Below, in pieces: positions 9,080-18,023 of a stretch of DNA of 64,000 nt. The stretch's first letter is position 1, and every line of letters starts with the position of its first letter. Below the pieces are notes generated by a model that ran no database searches, was not told the DNA's origin, and saw only the letters and a program-made list of their open reading frames with translations. Where the stretch lies: positions 1 through 64,000 of the forward strand of contig CAZSRS010000014.1 of NCBI GenBank assembly GCA_964609625.1, given 5' to 3'. Origin of the DNA: G963674665 sp964609625 (lineage in GTDB: Bacteria; Desulfobacterota; Desulfovibrionia; Desulfovibrionales; Desulfovibrionaceae). Position numbers and translations under genes: made by a program.

Positions 9080-10183
9080 GTGAGCTTGCAATCAGGCACC
9101 CTCGACGGTTTCAAGGACCCAGGCCTCGCTAGAAAGCTGCTGGAGCGCATCCACAGGGAGCTCGACGGCCCCCTTCGGTTCATGGAGGTCTGCGGCACCC
9201 ACACCGTGGCTATCTTCCAGAGCGGCCTGCACTCGGTGCTGCCCAAGGCCATGGTCCATGTCTCGGGGCCGGGCTGCCCGGTCTGCGTGACCCACGAGAG
9301 CGAGGTGGCCGCCTATCTGGAAGTGGCGGGACGCGACGACACCATCGTGGTCACCTTTGGCGACCTGATGCGCGTGCCCGGCCCCAAGGGCGCCACCCTC
9401 AAGGCGGCCAAGGCCGACGGCGCCCGCGTGGAGGTGGCCTACTCGGCCTTCGACGCCCTGAAGATCGCCAAGGCCAACCCCGGCGACAAGGTCGTGTTCC
9501 TGGGCATCGGCTTCGAGACCACGGCGCCCACCATCGCCGCCACGGTACAGATGGCCGCCGCCCAGGGCCTGGACAACTTCTTCGTGCTCTCCTGCCACAA
9601 GCTCGTGCCCCCGGCCTTGGAGGCACTGTTGCAGGATCCGGAAGCGGCAGTGGACGCCTTTCTCCTGCCCGGCCACGTCTCCACCATCATCGGCCTGGAG
9701 CCCTACTGCTTCCTGGCCGAGAAGCACGGGCTGCCCGGCGTGGTGGCCGGCTTCGAGCCCATCGACATCATCACCGGGCTGCTGGAGATCGTGGAGCAGC
9801 GGAAGAAGGGCGAGGCCAGGATCGCCAACGCCTACCCTCGCGCCGTGGCTCCGGACGGCAACCCCAAGGCCAGGGAGGTGATGTACACGGTCTTCGCGCC
9901 CACCAGCGCCTTGTGGCGCGGCATCGGCGAGATTCCTGGCAGCGGCCTGGGCTTCGCGCCGGCCTATGAGCGCTTCGACGCCCTGAAGGCCCTGGGCCTG
10001 AGCCTGCCCGAGAGCAAGCCCCTGCCGGGGTGCCGCTGCGGCGACGTGCTCAAGGGCAAGATGCGCCCCGACAAGTGCCCTTTGTTCAAGAAGGCCTGTA
10101 CCCCGGCAACGCCCGTGGGACCTTGCATGGTCTCCACCGAGGGCAGCTGCGCCGCCTACTTCAAATACAGCCTGGAGGCTTGA
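9080..10183 (+). CDS. hypD: hydrogenase maturation factor HypD
   Basis: A 367-residue protein with the HypD hallmarks: MEVCGTHT, GPGCPVCVT and GIGFETTAPT, then a C-terminal cluster domain with GCRCGDVL, DKCPLFKKAC and GPCMVSTEGSC that holds a 4Fe-4S cluster. With HypC it forms the scaffold on which the Fe(CN)2CO unit of [NiFe]-hydrogenases is built; HypE donates the cyanide. The start is GTG, supported by AAAGGAG seven bases upstream. hypE follows four bases after the stop. No hypA, B, C or F lies in the window, so the rest of the maturation set is elsewhere. Confidence 0.97.
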   Translation: MSLQSGTLDGFKDPGLARKLLERIHRELDGPLRFMEVCGTHTVAIFQSGLHSVLPKAMVHVSGPGCPVCVTHESEVAAYLEVAGRDDTIVVTFGDLMRVPGPKGATLKAAKADGARVEVAYSAFDALKIAKANPGDKVVFLGIGFETTAPTIAATVQMAAAQGLDNFFVLSCHKLVPPALEALLQDPEAAVDAFLLPGHVSTIIGLEPYCFLAEKHGLPGVVAGFEPIDIITGLLEIVEQRKKGEARIANAYPRAVAPDGNPKAREVMYTVFAPTSALWRGIGEIPGSGLGFAPAYERFDALKALGLSLPESKPLPGCRCGDVLKGKMRPDKCPLFKKACTPATPVGPCMVSTEGSCAAYFKYSLEA

Positions 10184-10186
10184 TCC

Positions 10187-11215
10187 ATGCACAAGGGGAA
10201 ACTGCTCCTGGACTACGGCAGCGGCGGTCAGGCCTCGCACCGGCTGATCAACGAACTCTTCTTCCGCCACTTCGACAACCCCCTGCTCACGGCAATGAAC
10301 GACGCCGCGGCCCTGGAGATCCAGGGTCCCATCGCCATGAGCACCGACACCTTCACCGTGGACCCCATCTTCTTTCCGGGCGGGAACATCGGCTCCCTGG
10401 CGGTGCACGGCACGGTGAACGACGTGTCCATGCTCGGCGCCATCCCCAAGTATCTGAGCTGCGGTTTCCTGCTTGAGGAGGGGCTGGACATGGAGATTCT
10501 GGAGCAGGTCGTTGCCTCCATGGCCGAGGCCGCGCGGGAGGCCGGGGTCTGCGTCGTCACCGGGGACACCAAGGTCGTGCCCAAGGGCGCGGCGGACAAG
10601 ATCTTCATCAACACCACCGGGGTGGGGGAGATCGTGGCCAGCCCGCCCCCTGCAGGCGACCGCGCCGCACCCGGTGACGCCATCATCGTCAGCGGCACCC
10701 TGGGCGACCACGGCCTCACGGTGCTGGCCCAGCGCGAGGGCCTGGCCTTCGCCTCCCAGACCCGTAGCGACTCGGCCAACCTGAACCACATGGTCAAGGC
10801 CCTGCTCGACGGCATCGGCACGAGGGGCGAGTTGCACGTGCTGCGCGACCCCACGCGAGGCGGTCTGGCCACCACCCTCAACGAGATCGCCGGGCAGTCC
10901 GGCGTGGTCTGCCACGTGAACGAGGAGGCCATCCCGGTGAACCCGGCCGTGGCCGACGGCTGCTCCTTCCTGGGGCTGGACCCGCTCTACCTGGCCAATG
11001 AGGGTAAGCTGCTCTGCTTCCTGCCAGGGGAACTGGCGCCCAAGGCCCTGGAGATCATCCGGAATTCCCCACTGGGGGGCAACGCGGCGCTCATCGGCCG
11101 GGTCGAACGCGCCGAAGGCCCCACCCGCACCGGTCAGGTGGTGCTGGAGACCAGACTCGGGGGGCGCAGGCTGTTACACATGCTCGAAGGTGAGCAACTG
11201 CCCAGGATTTGTTGA
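10187..11215 (+). CDS. hypE: hydrogenase maturation factor HypE
   Basis: A 342-residue member of the AIR-synthase-like (PurM) fold family. It has LDYGSGGQASHRLI near the N-terminus, AMSTDTFTVDP, and the diagnostic C-terminal PRIC. The final Cys carries the carbamoyl group from HypF, which HypE dehydrates with ATP to a thiocyanate and hands to the HypC-HypD complex. It is co-transcribed with hypD (four-base gap). Length and ends are normal, and all recognisable motifs are intact. Confidence 0.97.
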   Translation: MHKGKLLLDYGSGGQASHRLINELFFRHFDNPLLTAMNDAAALEIQGPIAMSTDTFTVDPIFFPGGNIGSLAVHGTVNDVSMLGAIPKYLSCGFLLEEGLDMEILEQVVASMAEAAREAGVCVVTGDTKVVPKGAADKIFINTTGVGEIVASPPPAGDRAAPGDAIIVSGTLGDHGLTVLAQREGLAFASQTRSDSANLNHMVKALLDGIGTRGELHVLRDPTRGGLATTLNEIAGQSGVVCHVNEEAIPVNPAVADGCSFLGLDPLYLANEGKLLCFLPGELAPKALEIIRNSPLGGNAALIGRVERAEGPTRTGQVVLETRLGGRRLLHMLEGEQLPRIC

Positions 11216-11234
11216 GACGGACAGGTCAGTCTCA
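11213..11234. terminator. hairpin shared by converging hypE and ChaN-like stops
   Basis: TGAGAC at 11213-11218 pairs with GTCTCA at 11229-11234, with a further GAC/GTC pair possible inside. The two arms contain the stop codons of hypE (plus) and of the ChaN-like gene (minus). No clear T-run follows on either strand, so this is at best a weak two-way terminator. Confidence 0.3.
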
Positions 11235-12110
11235 CTCCGGCCCGAGGATCAGGTAGTCGGCGTCGGCCAGACTGAGCAGCCCCTCTTCCAGCCGGCCCGG
11301 CACGCGCGGTAAAAGCACCTTCTGGCGCAGGGTCGGGGTACGGTGTCTGACCTGGGTCGGCACGGCCATCTTCCACACGTGCACGGTCCCGGCCAGGAGC
11401 ACCATGACACTGTCCGGCCGGCTTTCTAGGTATTCCAGGGCATGAACCGCCAGGGCCGTGTCCCAGACCAACTGGGCCTCGCAGAAATTGGTGAAGGATT
11501 GGCCGTGGTCGTGCTGTCCCAGGGATTGCCGCAGGAAGGCCTCGTAGGCCGGGCTCACGTTACAGGAGAGCATGGGCAGCTTGCCCAGTTCCTCGCGGCT
11601 CAGGGAGAGGAATCCTTCCCGCGCCACCTTGCGGGTGATTTCTCTGGGCACGTTCAGGCCGACCATGGGGATGGAGCGCTCCCGGCAATAGAGGAAGATG
11701 TCCCGGTAGAGCCGCCAGTCCTCGCCCCAGTCGCGGGTAAAAACTCTGGCCATCTGTTGTTCGGCGAGATCGCCCCTTACCCAAAGGTCCAGAAACTCCT
11801 GGCTGCCGCGTTCCAGCATCTCCAGGCCCACGGCCAGGTGCGCGCGGGGCGCCAGCCCCTTGATCACGGCCAGTTGGGCGTCGTGATGGGCCTGTACGTC
11901 GTGTGTCTCGCCCACGAGCACGAGCCTGGACGCGGCCAGCTCGGGCAGGACCTGGGCCAGGGTGGTCTCGTAGCGTCCTTGAAGGTCCCAGAGCAGATAG
12001 GCCTCGGGTTGGGGCAAGGGGGTGTCGCGCCCCCGCATGAGCCACCACCAACCCGCCGCCAGGGTGACGGCGATGAGCAGCAGCAAGAGAAGACATCCAA
12101 CACGATGCAT
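11232..12110 (-). CDS. ChaN-like haem-binding domain protein, membrane-anchored
   Basis: A 292-residue protein. Residues 5-22 are a hydrophobic signal or anchor. After it comes LVLVGETHDVQAHHDAQLAV, the signature of the ChaN/Cofac_haem_bdg family, whose members bind haem and include iron-regulated lipoproteins. The Glu-Thr-His of VGETHD and later conserved His residues fit that family. GGGGGGAG precedes the ATG. It converges on hypE, so it is not in the hyp operon. A role in haem or iron handling at the envelope is inferred from the family. Confidence 0.75.
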   Translation of the reverse strand: MHRVGCLLLLLLIAVTLAAGWWWLMRGRDTPLPQPEAYLLWDLQGRYETTLAQVLPELAASRLVLVGETHDVQAHHDAQLAVIKGLAPRAHLAVGLEMLERGSQEFLDLWVRGDLAEQQMARVFTRDWGEDWRLYRDIFLYCRERSIPMVGLNVPREITRKVAREGFLSLSREELGKLPMLSCNVSPAYEAFLRQSLGQHDHGQSFTNFCEAQLVWDTALAVHALEYLESRPDSVMVLLAGTVHVWKMAVPTQVRHRTPTLRQKVLLPRVPGRLEEGLLSLADADYLILGPE

Positions 12111-12163
12111 CGCTCCCCCCTGAGAGACGTGCCATGGCTATACTCGGTTGCTGTGAAGCGCGC

Positions 12164-14407
12164 CTATTCCTCGAAACGCACCTCCAGGGGCGATTCGGCC
12201 GGTGGCCAGACGCCCTTGGCCAAGTTGTCGCCGTTCCTGAAGGCTAGGTAGCTGTATTTGCCGTAATGGGTGATCTTGCGTACCGCGGCAGCCACGGCGT
12301 CGTCGCCGGTTTCGGGGCGGGGCAGGAGCATGGCCGCGGCTGGCGCGCCGCCTCCGCCGAGGGTGACGAAGAGGGTGTCGGCCCTGCCCGTGGCGTCGGC
12401 GTGCTTGGGCAGGTCAAAGCCCTTGGCCGAGAGCGTCACGCCGGACCCTGGCTGTGGCAAGAGCTTGCGCAGCTTTTTGCTTTTTGGGTAGCCGAAAAAG
12501 ACCAGACTCTTGTCTGCAAGGCCGGCCAGGGTCTTGCGGTCCAGAGCTGCCTCCTCCACGATGGGGGCCTGGGGCTGGTTCAACCCGGCCAGCAGCCGGA
12601 CCAGCTGCTCCCTGAGCTGCTCCTGCCCCGCGCAGAGAATCCCGGCCACATTCGTGGCCCCTTTCAGGGTGTTTACGGTGGCGGGAATCTCCTCCAGATG
12701 AAGCAGCCGGAAGATCTCGGCACCTGGATCGGCCTGCAGGAACAAGGGGCGGCCGACGCATTCCAGGGAAAAGGCCATACTCTCGCCGTGCAGAAAGACG
12801 TGGTGCTCCAGACTGCGCTCCGCCGTGGTCAACCGCAGTGGGACCTGGAGGTCGTAGAATGGGGGAGGCTGCCGGAGTAATCCCGAGACCTTCCACCCCG
12901 AGCCGGAGCGCTCGGTCTTGACCTCTTCCAGCCTGAGGACCGGGGCGCCTGGGCGATCCACCCACTGGGCGAGGAAGGAGTCCATGGCGTCCTGGTCCAG
13001 GCGCGTCTTCCTGGCAAAGGTCCGGCCGATGTCCTGCCAGGAGGTCTCCAGGAACAGGCGTTCGGCGTGGAGTGTGCGCAGAGCGCTCCAGAAGGGTTCG
13101 TCTCCTACCAGGCGGCGTAGCATGTGGAACACGAACATGGCCTTGCCGTAGCCCACGGCCCGGCCGGCCGGGCTGGAGCGGGAGGTGAACCGGCGCAGGG
13201 GGAAGTCCCGGTCGCCAGAGGCGAGCAGGGCGAAGTCGCGCAGCACCTGGAGCCGGTATTCCCTCGCCTCCAGGCTGTCTTCCTGTTCCTTGGCCAGGTA
13301 GTCGGCCACGTAGGTGGTCAGCCCCTCGCACCAGTTGCCCTGTTCGTAGTCCACCAGCACGCCGTTCCCCCACCAGCAGTGGGCCACCTCGTGACGCAGG
13401 CTGGTTTCCGGGATGAAGGGCAGCCTGAGCACATCGCCCCCGAGCAGGGTGAAGCCGGGGAAGCCGTAGCCCGTGGGGAAGAAGTTCTCCACCACGGCGA
13501 AGGAAGAAAAGGGATAGGGGCCATGCAGTTTGGTGTAGAACGCCAGATGCCTTGCGGCGGCCTGCAGGTATCTGGCTGCGAGGTCGGCGTTGGCGGCATG
13601 GAAGAAGGTCATCACGGCCGGGCCGTCCTGCCCGGGAAGCTCCTCCTCCAGGGTCTCCACCACGAAGGGCCCCACGCAGAGGGGCAGGGGCTCGCGCGCA
13701 TGCTCCGCGCGCCAGATGGACACGCTTTGGCCGTCGGAGTCCTCCATGCTGTCGAGGTCGCCGGAGGTTACGGCATACAGGCCCTTGGGTGCGGTGACGC
13801 GCAGGGTGACGTGCTGCTCCACGGCATCGAGCCAGGGGTGCCAGCCGCTGCCTGCCATGATGAAGGCGCCCTGGGGACCAATGACACCGGTGACGCCGAA
13901 GCCGGGGTTGTCGAAGTTGGCCGGAGATTCGGGCAGGGGGTCGTCGAAGCGGCAGGTGTACTCGATCTCCAGCACGTGGGGCACGTCGACCGGTTCGTCT
14001 GGTGACGATTCTGGTGACTCGTCGGGTGATTCGTGTGGCGATTCAGCTGGAGGCGCTTTCGAAGGCTCCTCGGGTGCCGCTTGAGCGGAATCTTTGGGAG
14101 GCATCTCCGCCACGGGCAGGTGCACGAGCAGAAACGTTCCCTTGCGCTGGGGTTCCAGGGGGCGGCCGTCCAGGCGCAGAGTGCGGATCACCGCGCGGGG
14201 CGAAAGCCCGATGGTGACGGCGTTGCCGGGGGTGTCGGAGACCAGGCGGATGGCGTCGCGCGCCTCCAGGGACTGCGCGGCGAGGTCCAGGCGGACGTGC
14301 AGGTCGTGCGAGGCCTCCAGCACGGCCGCTGCCGTGGTACAGGGCAACAGCGGACACAGGGCGAGGAGCGGAAGCCACAGGAACAAGAACAGGGGGCGTT
14401 CGTTCAT
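12164..14407 (-). CDS. secreted M1-family zinc metallopeptidase
   Basis: I start this protein (747 residues) at the ATG at 14407, because MNERPLFLFLWLPLL begins a signal peptide; the open frame runs on upstream only as a shadow of cobT. The zinc site is HEVAH at 339-343 with the third ligand Glu361 eighteen residues later, exactly the M1 spacing. The usual GxMEN motif appears as FAVVEN at 303-308. A normal M1 architecture follows (beta domain, catalytic domain, C-terminal domain). An acidic ESP-repeat insertion at 122-137 is unusual. An alternative start six codons upstream is possible. It probably acts in the periplasm as an aminopeptidase or in protein turnover. Confidence 0.85.
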   Translation of the reverse strand: MNERPLFLFLWLPLLALCPLLPCTTAAAVLEASHDLHVRLDLAAQSLEARDAIRLVSDTPGNAVTIGLSPRAVIRTLRLDGRPLEPQRKGTFLLVHLPVAEMPPKDSAQAAPEEPSKAPPAESPHESPDESPESSPDEPVDVPHVLEIEYTCRFDDPLPESPANFDNPGFGVTGVIGPQGAFIMAGSGWHPWLDAVEQHVTLRVTAPKGLYAVTSGDLDSMEDSDGQSVSIWRAEHAREPLPLCVGPFVVETLEEELPGQDGPAVMTFFHAANADLAARYLQAAARHLAFYTKLHGPYPFSSFAVVENFFPTGYGFPGFTLLGGDVLRLPFIPETSLRHEVAHCWWGNGVLVDYEQGNWCEGLTTYVADYLAKEQEDSLEAREYRLQVLRDFALLASGDRDFPLRRFTSRSSPAGRAVGYGKAMFVFHMLRRLVGDEPFWSALRTLHAERLFLETSWQDIGRTFARKTRLDQDAMDSFLAQWVDRPGAPVLRLEEVKTERSGSGWKVSGLLRQPPPFYDLQVPLRLTTAERSLEHHVFLHGESMAFSLECVGRPLFLQADPGAEIFRLLHLEEIPATVNTLKGATNVAGILCAGQEQLREQLVRLLAGLNQPQAPIVEEAALDRKTLAGLADKSLVFFGYPKSKKLRKLLPQPGSGVTLSAKGFDLPKHADATGRADTLFVTLGGGGAPAAAMLLPRPETGDDAVAAAVRKITHYGKYSYLAFRNGDNLAKGVWPPAESPLEVRFEE
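13994..14044 (-). repeat. ESP-rich tandem repeat inside the M1 peptidase gene
   Basis: A degenerate in-frame repeat encoding ESPHESPDESPESSPDEP. On the plus strand it is seen as recurring GGTGA(C/T) units. It forms a flexible acidic spacer between the first strand pair and the rest of the beta domain. Such units grow and shrink by slippage. Confidence 0.75.
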
Positions 14408-14517
14408 TCTCGTGATATAGCCCATCTTCTCCAACGGGAAAAGGATTTTCCACAAAGGAATGTCCCGCACAGGTTCCGGAGCCCCCTCGGCCCGGTCCTT
14501 GCCTCCATGACCAAGGA

Positions 14518-15609
14518 TCAGCCGTCGCTGACTCCGGCCTCGGCAAAGGTGGCCATGTCGTTGAACACGTTGGCCGAGGCGCGGAGCAAAGGCAGGGCCA
14601 GGGCCGCGCCCGTGCCTTCGCCCAGGCGCATGCCCAGATCCAACAAGGGGGCGGCGCCCATTGCTTGCAGCGCGGTATTGTGTCCGGGCTCGGCGGAGGC
14701 ATGGGCGAAAAAGGCGTAGTCCGCCACCGCGGGGCAAAGTCGCCAGGCCACGGCATAGGCGGCCGAGGCGATGAAACCGTCCACCAGCAGCAGCATCCTG
14801 CGTCGCGCCGCACCGATGGACAGGCCGGTCAGGGTCCCTATCTCGTAACCACCGAGGGCTGCCAGGATTTCCAGGCCGTCTCCCGAAGCAATCGCGGGGG
14901 CGTGACGCTGCAAGGCCTGGTTGATGATCGCGGCTTTGTGGCGCACGCCTTCGGGGGGCAGGCCGGTACCGGGGCCGGCGGCCTGCTCCGGCGTCATACC
15001 GAACAGAGCGCAGTACAAGGCCGCGGCCGGGGTGGTGTTGCCGATGCCCATCTCGCCCAGCCCCACGCAGCGCACGCCGTCTTCAGCGGCGGTATCTGCC
15101 AGGTCCAGCCCCAGTTCCACGGCCGCGCGGCACTGCTCCGCGCTCATGGCCGGGGCCTCCAGGAAGTTGTTGGTGCCGGGCGCGATCTTGCGCTGCATCA
15201 GGCCGGCGGTCTCAGGATATTCCGGACCGCAACTGCCGGCGTCCACGGCCTGGAGCTGGGCTCCGACCGTGCGGCAGAGTACGTTGACCGCCGCGCCGCC
15301 GGCGGTGAAGTTCAGGACCATCTGCCGGGTGACCTCCTGGGGAAAGAGGCTGACCCCGGCCGCGACAATGCCGTGATCGCCGGCGATGGTGTGAATGCGC
15401 GCGGGATCCACGTAGAGCAGGCGGCGGTCGCGGGTCTGGTCCAGCAGACCGCCCTCCTGGATGCAGTAGATGCGCGCGGCCAGGTCTTCGAGCCGCCCCA
15501 GGCTGCCGCGCGGCTTGGTCAGGTTGTCGAGATGGGCGCGGGCCTCGGCTTCGAGTTCCCGACGCACGGGGCGTACCGCTCTGACGGCATCGTGAATGCG
15601 CTCGGACAT
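14518..15609 (-). CDS. cobT: nicotinate-nucleotide-dimethylbenzimidazole phosphoribosyltransferase
   Basis: A 363-residue CobT. It moves the ribose phosphate of nicotinate mononucleotide to the lower base of cobalamin, making the alpha-ribazole phosphate needed for the nucleotide loop. Family blocks are present: LDNLTKPRGSLGRLE near the N-terminus, AGDHGIVAAGVS, EMGIGNTTPAAA and GTGLPPEGVRHKA. Length is normal. It is the only cobalamin gene in the window. I looked upstream for a cobalamin riboswitch and saw no convincing one. Confidence 0.95.
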   Translation of the reverse strand: MSERIHDAVRAVRPVRRELEAEARAHLDNLTKPRGSLGRLEDLAARIYCIQEGGLLDQTRDRRLLYVDPARIHTIAGDHGIVAAGVSLFPQEVTRQMVLNFTAGGAAVNVLCRTVGAQLQAVDAGSCGPEYPETAGLMQRKIAPGTNNFLEAPAMSAEQCRAAVELGLDLADTAAEDGVRCVGLGEMGIGNTTPAAALYCALFGMTPEQAAGPGTGLPPEGVRHKAAIINQALQRHAPAIASGDGLEILAALGGYEIGTLTGLSIGAARRRMLLLVDGFIASAAYAVAWRLCPAVADYAFFAHASAEPGHNTALQAMGAAPLLDLGMRLGEGTGAALALPLLRASANVFNDMATFAEAGVSDG

Positions 15610-15853
15610 GTGGATTTCTCCCTGTGTGATTTTGTATGTGACGCCGGACAGATACCTTTTTACGGGAAGAGGGTAAAGCCGTCAGGGAGAGGGTTCGGAA
15701 AGCGTGGGTGTGTTCCAACCTGCCGTGGATTTTACACAACCTTTACACGTCGCGGCGCCCCACGCCTGGACAGTGACGTCCCGAGGCGGTAATGCTGCGG
15801 GCCGAGGCGGAGATTCCGCGCTCCATCCAAGACTGAAGGTACAAGGGAGTTGC

Positions 15854-17419
15854 ATGTCGCAAGCCATACGGATCGAACGCTACCATAACCTGGCCTGGGC
15901 GATTATCCTCGCTAGTACGCTGGTGCGGCTGTGGTTCGTGGGCACCGGACAGCTGGACCTGGTGCAGGACGAGGCCCAGTACTGGGACTGGTCCAGGCGT
16001 CTGCAACTCAGCTACTATTCCAAGGGACCGCTCATCGCCTGGATCAACGCCCTGGGCGTGCAACTGCTGGGCGACACAGAATTTGGCGTGCGCATCGGCG
16101 CGGTATTCTTTTCCATGGCCAGCCAGGTGGTGCTCTGGCTCGGTCTGGCGCGGCTGATGGGGCGCCCCAGACTGGGGTTCTGGACCCTGGTGGTGCTCAA
16201 TACCACACCGCTGTTCATGGCCTCGGCCGTGCTCATGACAACGGACTCGCCGTTGTTGTTCTGCTGGCTTGGGGCCATGTTCAGCCTCTACCAGGCCGGC
16301 CGTGGGCAGCGCCTCTTTCTGCCGTTGGCGCTGTTTGCCGGCTGCATGGCCGTGGGTATCCTGGCCAAGTACATGATGCTGGCCGCGGCACCCATGGCCC
16401 TGGCCTACGCCCTGATGCTGCGACGCAAGGGCCTTGCACCGGCAGGTTTCGTTCGTGGCGTGTGCCTGGCCGTGCTCGTGGGCGTGCTGCTGGGCATGGC
16501 GCCCATCGTGGGCTGGAACATGCAGCACGACTGGGTGGGGTTCCGGCATGTGGGGGCACTGGCCGGTGTGGCCGGGAGCAAACCCGCCCCCGTGATTCGA
16601 TTCGACCGTTTTCCCGAGTTCTTCGGCAGCCAGGTGGGGCTGCTGACGCCCTGGTGGTTCTGCTACGTGCTGTTCGGCGGCGTGCTGGCCCTGCGAATAC
16701 TGCGCGGCAGGGTCGTGGTGCGCCAGGAGGAAACAGACGGTCTGGGGGTGCGGGAACTGTGGCTGCTGGTGATCTTTTTCTGGCCCATGTGGCTGTTTTT
16801 CCTGCTCTGGAGCCTTCATTCCAAGATTTACCCCAACTGGCCAGCCATGTGCTACGTTGGCGGCATCATGCTCGGGGGGTGGGCATTGGCCCGGCACCTG
16901 CGTTTGGCGCGGGGGCACTGGGCGCGCCTCTGGCCGGCGCTCGGCCTGCTGACCTTCGTGCTGCTCAGCGCCCAGAACTGGATTCCCCTGCCCGGAGACG
17001 TGAACCCCACGCAGCGGCTCAAGGGGTGGCGGGACCTGGGCGCGGAACTGGGGCGTTTGCGGCAGGAGGAATTTGCCAACCCCGAACAGGTGTTTTATTT
17101 TGCTTCCAGCTACGATATAACGGCGGCGCTGGCCTTTTACGTCCCAGGGCAACCACGGACCTATTGCGGTTTCTGGGACCGACGCATGAGCCAGTACGAC
17201 CTTTGGCCGGGCCCCGAGGACAAGGCCGGCTGGGACGCCATCTACGTGGACAAGGATTTCAAGGTCCGCCTGCCCCAGGAGCTGGGGGAGGTGTGCGAAT
17301 CCGTGGAGCCGCGACACTACCAGACCATGCACCGGGGCAGGCCGGCGCGGAAGTTCACCTTGGTGCTTTGCCGGGGCTTCACCGGCGCCTGGCCCAGGAC
17401 AGGGCAAGAGAGATTCTGA
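15854..17419 (+). CDS. GT39/ArnT-like integral-membrane glycosyltransferase
   Basis: A 521-residue polytopic protein. I take the ATG at 15854, after AAGGGAG, rather than the first in-frame codon at 15704. The first loop has LDLVQDEAQYWDWSRRL, the acidic motif of PMT-like (GT-C) transferases, followed by about ten hydrophobic helices and a soluble C-terminal domain. Such enzymes use lipid-linked sugars to glycosylate lipid A, proteins or glycans on the periplasmic side. It opens a plus-strand operon with the YkgJ-like gene (two bases later) and PBP1A, so a cell-envelope role is likely. Confidence 0.85.
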   Translation: MSQAIRIERYHNLAWAIILASTLVRLWFVGTGQLDLVQDEAQYWDWSRRLQLSYYSKGPLIAWINALGVQLLGDTEFGVRIGAVFFSMASQVVLWLGLARLMGRPRLGFWTLVVLNTTPLFMASAVLMTTDSPLLFCWLGAMFSLYQAGRGQRLFLPLALFAGCMAVGILAKYMMLAAAPMALAYALMLRRKGLAPAGFVRGVCLAVLVGVLLGMAPIVGWNMQHDWVGFRHVGALAGVAGSKPAPVIRFDRFPEFFGSQVGLLTPWWFCYVLFGGVLALRILRGRVVVRQEETDGLGVRELWLLVIFFWPMWLFFLLWSLHSKIYPNWPAMCYVGGIMLGGWALARHLRLARGHWARLWPALGLLTFVLLSAQNWIPLPGDVNPTQRLKGWRDLGAELGRLRQEEFANPEQVFYFASSYDITAALAFYVPGQPRTYCGFWDRRMSQYDLWPGPEDKAGWDAIYVDKDFKVRLPQELGEVCESVEPRHYQTMHRGRPARKFTLVLCRGFTGAWPRTGQERF

Positions 17420-17420
17420 G

Positions 17421-18023
17421 ATGTCTCCGACAAGAAAGCCATCGAACGTCGGTTCCCAGGACCCGCACGTGTGCAAGCGCTGCACCGAGCGCGGTCCCAC
17501 CTGTTGCCGGCTGGAGCCCGGAGAAGAGAAGGTCTGCTTTCCCATCTCGGAGATGGAGCGGGACCGGATTCTGGACGTGGCGGCGGACAAGGGCGCCTTT
17601 GTGCAGGAAAGCAACAACGAACCTTTCGTGGACAACGTGAAGCGGTTGTTTCCCAAGGAAAAGGAGCAGGCGGACCAGCTCTTCCCCAGGCACAAGTTTC
17701 ATTTGCGGCTGGCCACCCGCGCCGACGGCAGTTGCGTGTTTCTCGGTCCCAGGGGTTGCACACTGCCACGGGAAGTGCGCCCCCATTATTGTTTGGTCTT
17801 CCCCTTCTGGATCGTTGGGGGGCGCCTGACGATCTTCACACCGCCGAACTGCCTGGCCGTTGAAGAGTGCAGGGATATAGGGAGCATGCTCCAAGTCATG
17901 GAGATGACCGAGGCCGAGGTCCGGCTCTTGCATGGCAGGTTGCGTCTGGCCTGGGGGCTGCCGCCCCAGGAAGGCATGCCGCTCCTGGAACAGGCCTTTA
18001 GCCGATACAAGATGACAAAATGA
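17421..18023 (+). CDS. YkgJ-family cysteine-cluster protein
   Basis: A 200-residue soluble protein of the YkgJ family, which is defined by a Cys cluster. Here an N-terminal CKRCTERGPTCC is followed by single Cys residues in GSCVFLGPRGCTL, PHYCLVF and PPNCLAVEEC, a likely Fe-S or zinc site. The biochemical function of YkgJ proteins is not established. The stop overlaps the PBP1A start by four bases, so the two are translationally coupled. Cytoplasmic by sequence. Confidence 0.75.
   Translation: MSPTRKPSNVGSQDPHVCKRCTERGPTCCRLEPGEEKVCFPISEMERDRILDVAADKGAFVQESNNEPFVDNVKRLFPKEKEQADQLFPRHKFHLRLATRADGSCVFLGPRGCTLPREVRPHYCLVFPFWIVGGRLTIFTPPNCLAVEECRDIGSMLQVMEMTEAEVRLLHGRLRLAWGLPPQEGMPLLEQAFSRYKMTK

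Noticed and set aside
9092..10915. 607-codon minus-strand frame opposite hypD-hypE
   Set aside because: Shadow frame created by GC-rich third positions. The plus strand carries unmistakable HypD and HypE.
14408..14737. Upstream extension of the M1 peptidase frame
   Set aside because: It overlaps cobT in another frame and precedes a clear signal peptide, so translation more likely starts at 14407.
15610..15853. Possible cobalamin riboswitch upstream of cobT
   Set aside because: I could not find the conserved B12-box sequence or a matching stem set on the minus strand.
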